In this document: positions 1 to 5,328 of the stretch, one piece after another
How the letters are laid out: every line of letters starts with the position of its first letter
Numbering within the stretch: position 1 is the stretch's first letter
DNA from: UMGS172 sp045651745
GTDB lineage: Bacteria; Bacillota; Clostridia; Oscillospirales; Acutalibacteraceae
Length of the DNA: 7,592 nucleotides
Reading direction: 5' to 3'
Assembly: GCA_045651745.1 (NCBI GenBank)
Contig: JAZRSW010000069.1
Location: forward strand, 1-7,592
Made by a program: the position numbers and the translations under genes
Notes under the pieces: model-generated
What the model was told of the DNA's origin: nothing
What the model saw: the letters and a program-made list of their open reading frames with translations, nothing else
Database searches by the model: none

Positions 1-604
1 TACCGCCTCTTTTGAGGGTAGACAACTGTTCACCGAAATTTTGACCGAGGTTGCCTCTAAAATCTTTATTCCATTAACCGTTGGTGGCGGAATAAACACT
101 TTGGACGACTTTGACCGCGTTTTGAAATGCGGTGCAGATAAAGTCAGCGTAAATTCAGGTGCAATAAAAAATCCCGATTTAATTGAGGCTGCCGCAAAAA
201 AATACGGCGACCAGTGTGTTGTTTTGTCGGCAGATATAAAACGTGTTGACGGCCGCTTTACCGTATTTTCAAAAGGCGGACGCGAAAACACGGGAATGGA
301 AGCAATTGAATGGATTAAACGTTGCGTAGGAAACGGCGCAGGTGAAGTAGTTGTAAACTCAATCGACACCGACGGTGTAAAGCAAGGTTTTGATTTAGAA
401 ATGCTCGAAGCCGTTTGCGACGCCGTAAAAGTGCCGGTTATTGCCTCCGGCGGTGCAGGAAACATTGACCACTTTACTAAACTTTTTGAAAGTGTACCCA
501 GAGTATCGGCAGGTCTTGCCGCTTCGATTTTCCACTTCGGTGAAGTAAAAATCAGCGACCTTAAAGAAACACTTGCAAACAACAACATTACAGTGAGGAA
601 ATAA
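1..604 (+). CDS. hisF: HisF, imidazole glycerol phosphate synthase cyclase subunit (5' truncated)
   Basis: HisF is the cytoplasmic cyclase half of imidazole glycerol phosphate synthase. It takes ammonia from the HisH glutaminase and converts PRFAR to imidazole glycerol phosphate and AICAR. The window begins inside the gene: the frame is open from position 2 and reads TASFEGRQLFTEI straight into the rest, so about 50 N-terminal residues, including the first catalytic Asp, lie outside. Visible family signatures are IPLTVGGGI (phosphate-binding loop, about 71-97), GADKVSVNSGAI, the second catalytic Asp in SADIKRVDG (codon 233-235), the NSIDTDGVKQG loop, VIASGGAG (second phosphate site) and the C-terminal LAASIFHFGE. 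The TTG at 41 is only an internal Leu codon. Around the catalytic Asp the usual IDAK is ADIK, a mild oddity. The stop lies 2 nt before hisIE, so the two are in one operon. The identification is secure. Confidence 0.97.
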   Translation, partial: TASFEGRQLFTEILTEVASKIFIPLTVGGGINTLDDFDRVLKCGADKVSVNSGAIKNPDLIEAAAKKYGDQCVVLSADIKRVDGRFTVFSKGGRENTGMEAIEWIKRCVGNGAGEVVVNSIDTDGVKQGFDLEMLEAVCDAVKVPVIASGGAGNIDHFTKLFESVPRVSAGLAASIFHFGEVKISDLKETLANNNITVRK

Positions 605-606
605 AA

Positions 607-1275
607 ATGGAAGTGAATTTTGATATAAATCAATTGAAGTTTGACGAAAAGGGTCTTATCCCCGCAATCGTGGTTGATAGCTTTACAAAAAAGGTTCTTA
701 CCTTGGCTTATATGAATAAGGAAAGCCTTAAAATCTCTATGGAAAAGGGCTTGACCTGTTTTTACAGCCGCAGCCGTCAGGAATTGTGGTTAAAAGGTGA
801 AACAAGCGGAAATTATCAGCACATTGTATCAATTACCGCTGATTGTGACCGCGATGCCTTGACCGTCGTGGTCGAAAAAGACGGTCCTGCTTGCCATAAG
901 GGTACCGACTCTTGCTTTAACGAAACTGTTTGGCAGGCTGACGATAAATCAGAATTCTCGTTGGACGGACTTTATGACCTATTAGTCGGTCGCAAAACCG
1001 ATATGCCTGAAAATTCTTACACAACCTATCTTTTCTCAAAAGGCTTGGATAAAATTCTTAAAAAAGTCGGTGAGGAATGTACCGAGGTTATCATTGCCGC
1101 AAAAGACAATGATAAAAAGGAAACAGTTTATGAAATTGCCGATTTAGCATATCACGTTATGGTACTTATGGTCGAAAACGGCATTTCGGTCAACGATATT
1201 AGAAAAGAATTAGCCTCTCGCCACATTATTGACCACAAAGTCAAACAGGAGAAAATGGCAAGTGACAAAGATTGA
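607..1275 (+). CDS. hisIE: HisIE, bifunctional phosphoribosyl-AMP cyclohydrolase / phosphoribosyl-ATP pyrophosphatase
   Basis: This fused cytoplasmic enzyme catalyses steps 2 and 3 of histidine synthesis: PR-ATP to PR-AMP by the C-terminal HisE domain, then ring opening to ProFAR by the N-terminal HisI domain. It has 222 residues. The HisI domain (about 1-108) carries FYSRSRQELWLKGETSGN (52-69), ADCDRDA (78-84, Mg/Zn site) and GPACHKGTDSCF (93-104). C80, C96 and C103 are the expected zinc ligands. The HisE domain (about 119-205) is an all-alpha MazG-like fold with GEECTEVIIAAK (155-166) and E176/D179 as metal-binding acidic residues. Both halves look intact. The ATG follows the hisF stop by 2 nt and uses a GAGG inside the hisF end (about 594-599), so translation is probably coupled. 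The gene overlaps the start of hisJ by 14 nt. Confidence 0.97.
   Translation: MEVNFDINQLKFDEKGLIPAIVVDSFTKKVLTLAYMNKESLKISMEKGLTCFYSRSRQELWLKGETSGNYQHIVSITADCDRDALTVVVEKDGPACHKGTDSCFNETVWQADDKSEFSLDGLYDLLVGRKTDMPENSYTTYLFSKGLDKILKKVGEECTEVIIAAKDNDKKETVYEIADLAYHVMVLMVENGISVNDIRKELASRHIIDHKVKQEKMASDKD
1247..1264 (+). promoter_or_regulatory. Ribosome binding site and GTG start of hisJ inside hisIE
   Basis: AGGAG at 1247-1251 lies 10 nt before GTG at 1262. The ATG at 1255 between them is in the hisIE frame and is an internal Met of that protein. The hisJ frame is open back to a TTG at 1229, but that codon has no Shine-Dalgarno and would add 11 residues before the conserved IDLHTHT N-terminus. 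GTG at 1262 is therefore the preferred start. Confidence 0.7.
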
Positions 1276-2065
1276 TTTACACACTCACACGTCCTACTGC
1301 GACGGCAAGGATACCCCTGCCGACTTGGTCTCGGAAGCCTATAAAAGAGGTTTTGATGCAATCGGTTTAACGGGACATTCGTATGTCGACTTTGACGATT
1401 GTTGTATGACTTTGGACGGCACAAAAAAATACCGTGAAGAAGTCAACGCCTTAAAAAAGCAGTACAACGGTAAAATGAGTATCTTTTTGGGGCTTGAGCA
1501 GGACTACTACTCACCCAAATGCGAAAAGGGTTACGACTATATAATCGGTTCGGTGCATTATATATACAAAAACGGCGAATATATATCGGTCGACCTTGAG
1601 CCCGAAACATTAGACGAGCGTATCAAAAAACACTTTGACGGTGATTTCGACAAATTTGCCGAGGAATATTTTGCTATCGTCAGTGATGTTGTCAATAAAA
1701 CCAACTGCGACATTATCGGTCATATTGACCTGATTTCAAAGTTTATTGAAACCAATCCAAGACCTATAACCGACCGCTATAAGTTGGCGGCACTGAATTG
1801 TGTAAAATCACTTATTCAATATGATAAGCCATTTGAAACCAACGTCGGCGCTATAACACGCGGTTACCGTACTTCACCCTACCCTGCCGAGTTTATTTTA
1901 AAAGAAATTTATAAACTCGGCGGTAAAATCGTTATAAGCGGAGACTGCCACAATAAAACTAATTTGGGCGATTACCTAGACCATGCGATAAATTACGCAA
2001 AAAAATGCGGATTTAAAGAAAGACTAATTTTAACACCCAATGGCTTTATATCTGAAGAGATTTAA
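1262..2065 (+). CDS. hisJ: HisJ/HisK-type histidinol-phosphatase, PHP family
   Basis: The predicted role is dephosphorylation of L-histidinol phosphate to histidinol, the penultimate stage of histidine synthesis, by the PHP-type metal-dependent phosphatase found in Firmicutes (B. subtilis HisJ, L. lactis HisK). With the GTG start it has 267 residues, full length for the family. All expected metal-site residues are visible: H7 and H9 in DLHTHT, H39 in TGHS, E79 in GLEQD, H99 in GSVHY, H154 in GHIDL, and D228/H230 in SGDCH. The N-terminal YCDGK is also typical. The gene overlaps hisIE by 14 nt and is the last gene of the operon, ending 6 nt before the hairpin terminator at 2072. PHP proteins include polymerase-associated and other phosphoesterases, but the hisF-hisIE context and the motif pattern make the histidinol-phosphatase assignment strong. 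Confidence 0.93.
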   Translation: MTKIDLHTHTSYCDGKDTPADLVSEAYKRGFDAIGLTGHSYVDFDDCCMTLDGTKKYREEVNALKKQYNGKMSIFLGLEQDYYSPKCEKGYDYIIGSVHYIYKNGEYISVDLEPETLDERIKKHFDGDFDKFAEEYFAIVSDVVNKTNCDIIGHIDLISKFIETNPRPITDRYKLAALNCVKSLIQYDKPFETNVGAITRGYRTSPYPAEFILKEIYKLGGKIVISGDCHNKTNLGDYLDHAINYAKKCGFKERLILTPNGFISEEI

Positions 2066-2071
2066 AACAAT

Positions 2072-2107
2072 AAAAACCTGCGTTGCTAATCAGCAACGCA
2101 GGTTTTT
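2072..2107. terminator. Bidirectional intrinsic terminator between hisJ and the AraC-family gene
   Basis: This is a perfect 16-bp inverted repeat (2072-2087 with 2092-2107) around a 4-nt loop AATC. The GC-rich core CCTGCGTTGCT is flanked by A5 on the left and T5 on the right, so each strand reads a hairpin followed by a U-tract. It lies 6 nt after the hisJ stop and 5 nt after the stop of the - strand regulator, so it can end both convergent transcripts. Confidence 0.95.
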
Positions 2108-2112
2108 ATTTG

Positions 2113-2922
2113 CTAATTTTTACTTTTCTTTTCCAATGCTTTCATTCTATACTCTTTAGGCGTCATACCTCTGACCGCCATAAAACAACGGTCAAATGTG
2201 CGCACCGAATTATAACCCACCGCATAGGATATCTCGGTCACCGACATATCGCCCGCTTTAAGTATTTCGCACGCTTTTCTTATTCTTAATGAATTTATGT
2301 AATCGTTAAAACTGATGTGCAATCTTTTACTGAAAATTCGCGAAATATAACAACGACTGATGTGCAACGCATCGGCAATTGACTGCAAACTTATATCTGT
2401 ATTATAGTTCTCATAACAGTAAGAAATAATGTCTTTAGCAAGGTCGTGGTCGTAGTTGCCCTTTTCAACCATTTCCATATTTCTGAAAAGTTCGCTTAAC
2501 AAAATGAGCATACAACCTCTGACTTCGGTTTCGGAATACTCACCTCTTTCGGCTGAACACTGAACGAGACTCTCAACAGCAGAAATAACACGCGGATTGC
2601 TATATGCATTTTTCAAAACAGGACTTTTAGGCACCATTGTCTTAAAAATACGGCTAAATTCCGGCGTCATATCAGGAGAAACTATTAAAACCGGAGCATC
2701 AAGCAGCGAAACCTGGTCTAAATAGTAATGCACTTGGTTTGGAAACGCAATAAATAAATCCCCTGTTTCAACAGTTTCGGAAATAATGTCTGCATTGGCA
2801 ATTGAAGCGCCACTTTTCATTAATACGATTTCAATATGTTCATGCAAATGCGGTAAGGACGACAAATGCTTACTTTTAATTACATCATACGCATTCTTTT
2901 TTCTTTCAAACTTAAAATACAT
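2113..2922 (-). CDS. AraC-family transcriptional regulator with cupin sensor domain
   Basis: This cytoplasmic DNA-binding protein of 269 residues probably controls the divergent sugar genes. The N-terminal part is a cupin-like effector domain: HLHEHIEIVLMKSG at 25-38 gives the usual H-x-H-E-H-x-E start, and GDLFIAFPNQVHYY at 54-67 is the second cupin strand pair. A helical linker spans about 105-160. The C-terminal AraC/XylS domain (about 161-262) has two helix-turn-helices: SLQSIADALHISRCYISRIF (178-197), and SVTEISYAVGYNSVRTFDRCF followed by GMTPKEYR (227-259). No membrane segment or signal peptide is seen. ATG at 2920-2922 is preceded on the - strand by AAGGGGG with 8-nt spacing. It is transcribed away from the isomerase gene across a 241-bp gap, the usual layout for a local AraC-type activator. 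The effector is unknown. Typical AraC sugar regulators (RhaR/MelR-like) share this build. Confidence 0.93.
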   Translation of the reverse strand: MYFKFERKKNAYDVIKSKHLSSLPHLHEHIEIVLMKSGASIANADIISETVETGDLFIAFPNQVHYYLDQVSLLDAPVLIVSPDMTPEFSRIFKTMVPKSPVLKNAYSNPRVISAVESLVQCSAERGEYSETEVRGCMLILLSELFRNMEMVEKGNYDHDLAKDIISYCYENYNTDISLQSIADALHISRCYISRIFSKRLHISFNDYINSLRIRKACEILKAGDMSVTEISYAVGYNSVRTFDRCFMAVRGMTPKEYRMKALEKKSKN

Positions 2923-2975
2923 ACCTAATACCCCCTTATTAACCCAATTATTGTAAATTACGCCGATTAGGAATT

Positions 2976-2994
2976 AGTGCAATATTTGTCTATT
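2976..2994 (+). repeat. Copy 1 of 19-bp direct repeat, candidate AraC-family operator
   Basis: AGTGCAATATTTGTCTATT matches AATGTAATTTTTGTCTATT at 3124-3142 in 16 of 19 positions, including a shared 10-bp run TTTGTCTATT. The offset is 148 bp, close to 14 helical turns. The repeat size fits an AraC-family half-site. A weaker core (TGTCT plus the following TTTT) recurs exactly 21 bp downstream at 3008-3012, which is the spacing of tandem AraC half-sites. It is AT-rich sequence, so the operator role is inferred. Confidence 0.5.
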
Positions 2995-3011
2995 TTTTTC
3001 TTCATTATGTC

Positions 3012-3040
3012 TTGAATTTTACTACATTTTAAGGTAAAAT
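3012..3040 (+). promoter_or_regulatory. Candidate promoter of the isomerase-oxidoreductase genes
   Basis: TTGAAT at 3012-3017 and TAAAAT at 3035-3040 are separated by 17 nt (4/6 and 5/6 to the sigma-A consensus). This predicts a start near 3047 and a leader of about 117 nt. The TGTCT core at 3008-3012 overlaps the -35 by one base, and the better operator candidate (2976-2994) is centred near -62, a normal activator position. A rival -10 (TATACT, 3094-3099) exists nearer the gene but has no recognisable -35. Confidence 0.45.
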
Positions 3041-3044
3041 GCAA
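3016..3044 (-). promoter_or_regulatory. Candidate promoter of the AraC-family gene
   Basis: Read on the - strand, TTGCAT (3044-3039) and TAAAAT (3021-3016) are separated by exactly 17 nt (3/6 and 5/6 to consensus), giving a start near 3009 and a leader of about 87 nt. It overlaps the + strand candidate almost completely, so RNA polymerase could occupy only one at a time. Repeat copy 1 would lie in its early transcribed region, which would suit autoregulation. Confidence 0.4.
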
Positions 3045-3101
3045 GTATAGAATGATTAAATATTGGGTAATCAAGCTCGATTTTTAAAAATTTTATACTA
3101 T

Positions 3102-3142
3102 AAAAGACAGAAATCACTAATAAAATGTAATTTTTGTCTATT
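3102..3142 (+). repeat. Inverted repeat / leader hairpin including copy 2 of the 19-bp repeat
   Basis: Copy 2 of the direct repeat is at 3124-3142. A diverged third copy lies inverted at 3102-3120 (13 of 19 matches to copy 2 on the opposite strand). In RNA the pair folds: 3105-3114 pairs with 3130-3139 (10 bp, one G-U), then a mismatch and two more pairs, with a 9-nt AU-rich loop at 3118-3126. The hairpin ends 11 nt before the AAGGAGG at 3151, so it could affect translation, act as a dimer-binding operator, or both. The sequence does not decide between these. Confidence 0.5.
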
Positions 3143-3163
3143 GTAAACATAAGGAGGATTTTT

Positions 3164-3985
3164 ATGTCAAAGTTACCTTTAGGCATCCAGTTATACTCTG
3201 TAAGAGATTATCTGGAGAAAGATTTTGCCGGTACTATCAAAGCTATCGGTGCAATGGGCTATGACATTGTAGAATTCGCAGGAATCTACGGTCACTCTGC
3301 AGAAGAAGTTAAGGCTATCTGTAAGGAAGCCGGCGTAACTCCCCTTTCTGCACACGTAGGACTTAACGTTGTTTTGCCTGACGTTGCAGGCGTTGTTAAG
3401 ACCTATCATGACATCGGATGCAAATATATGGTTATTCCGTGGATGGACGGCAAGTTCTTGCCCGGCGGTGAACAATATGCTGAATTCCTCGAGAACATTA
3501 AAACTGTAGCCAAAGAACTTCGTAAATATGATATGGTTCTCTGCTACCACAACCACGATTTTGAGTTTAAGAAGGTCGGCGACGATTATAAACTCGACAT
3601 TCTCTATGCCGAGACCGACCCTGCTGACTTACAGACTCAGATTGACACCTGTTGGGCAAACGTAGGCGGTGAGAATCCTTCCCTTTACGTTAAAAAATAC
3701 ACCGGTCGTGCACCGTTGGTACATATTAAAGACTTTGTCGGTTCTAAATCCAACAATATGTACGGATTGATTGACGGTGGTAAGGTTGAAGAAGTCACCG
3801 AAACTCCGGCAGTTCCGTTTGAACTTCGCCCCGTAGGTTACGGCGTTCAGGACGTTGCTTCTATTTTGGCTGCTGCCGAAGAGGCAGGCGCCGAGGCAGT
3901 TATCGTAGAGCAGGATAACCCTTCTATGGGTAAAACCTCTATGGAATGTGCCGAAATGAGCATTAAGTATATTAAATCACTTTAA
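3164..3985 (+). CDS. Sugar (phosphate) isomerase/epimerase, xylose-isomerase-like TIM barrel
   Basis: This 273-residue cytoplasmic protein belongs to the AP-endonuclease-2 / xylose-isomerase-like TIM-barrel family (IolE, IolI, YcjR, tagatose-epimerase relatives). These usually isomerise, epimerise or dehydrate keto-sugars with a divalent metal. Signatures are GIQLYSVRDYLEKDF (7-21), GYDIVEFAG (32-40), SAHVGL (62-67), CYHNHDFEF (127-135), QIDTCWA (159-165), VHIKDF (186-191) and VEQDN (248-252). E134, D161, H187 and E249 are the probable metal ligands by analogy with the family. There is no signal peptide. ATG at 3164 has AAGGAGG at 3151-3157 (6-nt spacing). The upstream in-frame TTG at 3134 would include the Shine-Dalgarno in the coding region and is rejected. 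It is the first gene of the unit divergent from the AraC gene, followed by two Gfo/Idh enzymes, which suggests action on an oxidised sugar or inositol intermediate. The substrate is unassigned. Confidence 0.88.
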   Translation: MSKLPLGIQLYSVRDYLEKDFAGTIKAIGAMGYDIVEFAGIYGHSAEEVKAICKEAGVTPLSAHVGLNVVLPDVAGVVKTYHDIGCKYMVIPWMDGKFLPGGEQYAEFLENIKTVAKELRKYDMVLCYHNHDFEFKKVGDDYKLDILYAETDPADLQTQIDTCWANVGGENPSLYVKKYTGRAPLVHIKDFVGSKSNNMYGLIDGGKVEEVTETPAVPFELRPVGYGVQDVASILAAAEEAGAEAVIVEQDNPSMGKTSMECAEMSIKYIKSL

Positions 3986-3996
3986 TTTGCACTTTT

Positions 3997-4020
3997 ACCG
4001 CGGATAAATGTCCCGGTTTT
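3997..4020 (+). other. Weak hairpin with short U run between isomerase and first oxidoreductase
   Basis: ACCG (3997-4000) and GGA (4002-4004) pair with TCC (4011-4013) and CGGT (4014-4017), leaving a bulged C4001 and a 6-nt loop, followed by TTTT. The 7-bp bulged stem is too weak to call a full terminator. It might cause partial termination or mark a 3' end within the operon. The 73-nt gap shows no good internal promoter by eye. Confidence 0.3.
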
Positions 4021-4058
4021 AGTAAATAAAATTTAAATTTAATTTGGAGGTTATCATT

Positions 4059-5213
4059 ATGGCAGGTTTAGACGCTTTTAAAGAAAACCAAGAAGTAAAA
4101 GAAATTGATATGAGCAAAAAAGTAAAAATCGGTATTATCGGTACCGGTTGGATTGCTGATTCTCATATTAGCTGCTACAAAAATATGCCCGACGTTGAAG
4201 TTGTTGCTTTGGCTGACATCGTACCCGGCAAGGCAGAAGCTTTTGCAAAGAAGCACGGCTTAGATGTTGAGAATATTCATTTCTATGGTAGCGATGCAGA
4301 ACTTTTAGATGCAGAGAAAGACCTTGACGGTGTTTCTATCTGTACTTACAACTGTCAGCATGCAGGTCCGGCTATCAATGCTTTGAACCACGGCGTAAAC
4401 GTAATGCTCGAAAAGCCCTTCACCGTTACTTTGGATGAGGCTATCGAGGTTATGAAGGCTGAAAAAGCTTCCGGCAAAATTCTCACCATCGGCTTCCAGC
4501 CCAGAATGAGTGAGAACATGAAGATGATTAAGAAAATTGTTGACAGTGGCGAGCTTGGTAAGGTTTACTACTTGCAGGCAGGTGGCGGACGTCGTCGCGG
4601 TATCCCCACCCCGTTCGGTACCACATTTATTGAGAAGGAAACCGGCGGTATCGGTGCAGTAGGTGATATCGGTTCTTACTCACTCGATATGCTTCTTAAC
4701 GCAGTAGGTTATCCGAAGCCGTTAACCGTTTCCGGTTACACCTCTAACTTCTTCGGAACCCGTCCTGACTACTATCCTACTCACCCCGAATATGCTGAAA
4801 AGTTCGGTGTTGATGACTTTGCGGCTGCTTTTGTACGTTTGGAAAACGATATTATTCTTGACTTTAGAATTTCTTGGGCAGAGCATATGGATACCTGCGG
4901 TGACGCACTTATCCTCGGTACCGAAGGTGGCTTGAGAATTCCTTCTACTGAATGCTGGAACGGTGAGTTTAATAAACCGTTGACCGTTTATAAAACAGTT
5001 GCAGGTAGCTCTGTTCAGTATGAAGTTCCCCTCATTCCTACTAAGGTTGGCCTTTTCACTCAGAAGTTACGTGCTTTTGTTGACGCTATTAAAGAAGGCG
5101 GCAAGGCTACTGTTCCTTCAAGCGAAATCGTTATCAACCAGGCTATTATCGACGGTATCAACAAGTCGGCAGCTTTGGGCAAGGAAATCGAAATCGTTAT
5201 TCCTGAAGTTTAA
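4059..5213 (+). CDS. Gfo/Idh/MocA-family oxidoreductase A (catalytic His position is Tyr)
   Basis: This is a predicted cytoplasmic NAD(P)-dependent sugar or inositol dehydrogenase of 384 residues. The N-terminal Rossmann fold has GIIGTGWIAD (25-34) and an acidic residue at the end of strand 2 (D53, ALAD). VMLEKPF (115-121) is the family EKP motif that places substrate and cofactor. The C-terminal domain has GGIGAVGDIGSYSLD (196-210): in the usual D-x-G-x-H-x-x-D pattern D203 and D210 are present but the His position is Y207. Residues 1-17 are a hydrophilic extension before the normal start MSKKVKIGIIG. ATG 4059 is chosen because GGAGG sits at 4046-4050, while the internal ATG at 4110 has no Shine-Dalgarno. 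It is the second gene of the unit. Lys codons are about half AAG, unlike the AAA-dominated hisF. Substrate and direction of reaction are not determinable. Confidence 0.92.
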   Translation: MAGLDAFKENQEVKEIDMSKKVKIGIIGTGWIADSHISCYKNMPDVEVVALADIVPGKAEAFAKKHGLDVENIHFYGSDAELLDAEKDLDGVSICTYNCQHAGPAINALNHGVNVMLEKPFTVTLDEAIEVMKAEKASGKILTIGFQPRMSENMKMIKKIVDSGELGKVYYLQAGGGRRRGIPTPFGTTFIEKETGGIGAVGDIGSYSLDMLLNAVGYPKPLTVSGYTSNFFGTRPDYYPTHPEYAEKFGVDDFAAAFVRLENDIILDFRISWAEHMDTCGDALILGTEGGLRIPSTECWNGEFNKPLTVYKTVAGSSVQYEVPLIPTKVGLFTQKLRAFVDAIKEGGKATVPSSEIVINQAIIDGINKSAALGKEIEIVIPEV

Positions 5214-5229
5214 TTTTAAACTTTCATAC

Positions 5230-5251
5230 GCCACCGTCTTTTGACGGTGGC
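5230..5251 (+). other. Stable hairpin without U-tract after oxidoreductase A
   Basis: A perfect 9-bp stem GCCACCGTC / GACGGTGGC closes a TTTT loop. It begins 16 nt after the stop of oxidoreductase A. The following bases are ACACTTCAC, so there is no U-tract and it is not a classical intrinsic terminator. It may protect or delimit the 3' end of the upstream message after processing. Confidence 0.6.
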
Positions 5252-5257
5252 ACACTT

Positions 5258-5289
5258 CACTCGAAATTCTGCATGAGGGATTTTGAGTG
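5258..5289 (+). other. Second tandem hairpin in the same gap
   Basis: 5258-5270 pairs with 5277-5289: CACTC with GAGTG, a G-U pair, AAAT with ATTT, then three inner pairs of which two are G-U, closing the 6-nt loop GCATGA. The 13-bp imperfect stem starts 6 nt after the first hairpin and also lacks a U-tract. It ends 27 nt before the Shine-Dalgarno of oxidoreductase B. Its role is unknown; processing, stability or leader control are possible. Confidence 0.45.
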
Positions 5290-5328
5290 CATATATTTAA
5301 CACCTTGATTTTCAGTGAGGTAATTCAA

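Noticed and set aside
1152..1424. 90-codon open frame on the - strand across the hisIE/hisJ junction
   Set aside because: Both + strand genes are well supported by motifs here; the - strand product is Arg/Ser-rich with no motif.
2083..2289. 68-codon + strand frame after hisJ
   Set aside because: It starts inside the terminator hairpin and is antisense to the helix-turn-helix coding region of the AraC-family gene; no Shine-Dalgarno.
2942..3068. Inverted ACCCAAT (2942-2948) and ATTGGGT (3062-3068)
   Set aside because: Only 7 bp match at 120 bp distance; too short to separate from chance.
3094..3104. TATACT / TATAAA as the main -10 of the sugar gene unit
   Set aside because: Neither has a recognisable -35 at 16-18 nt (sequences there are TCAAGC or CTCGAT). 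It is kept only as an alternative, since activator-dependent promoters can lack a -35.
3134..3163. Upstream TTG start for the isomerase gene
   Set aside because: It would translate through the AAGGAGG Shine-Dalgarno and adds ten residues with no family match; ATG 3164 has ideal spacing.
3191..3556. 121-codon open frame on the - strand
   Set aside because: It is contained in the isomerase gene, which has strong family motifs; no independent evidence.
5287..5328. Upstream GTG start for oxidoreductase B
   Set aside because: It has no Shine-Dalgarno, is located within a hairpin stem, and would put 14 extra residues before the normal Rossmann start; ATG 5329 has GAGG at 8 nt.
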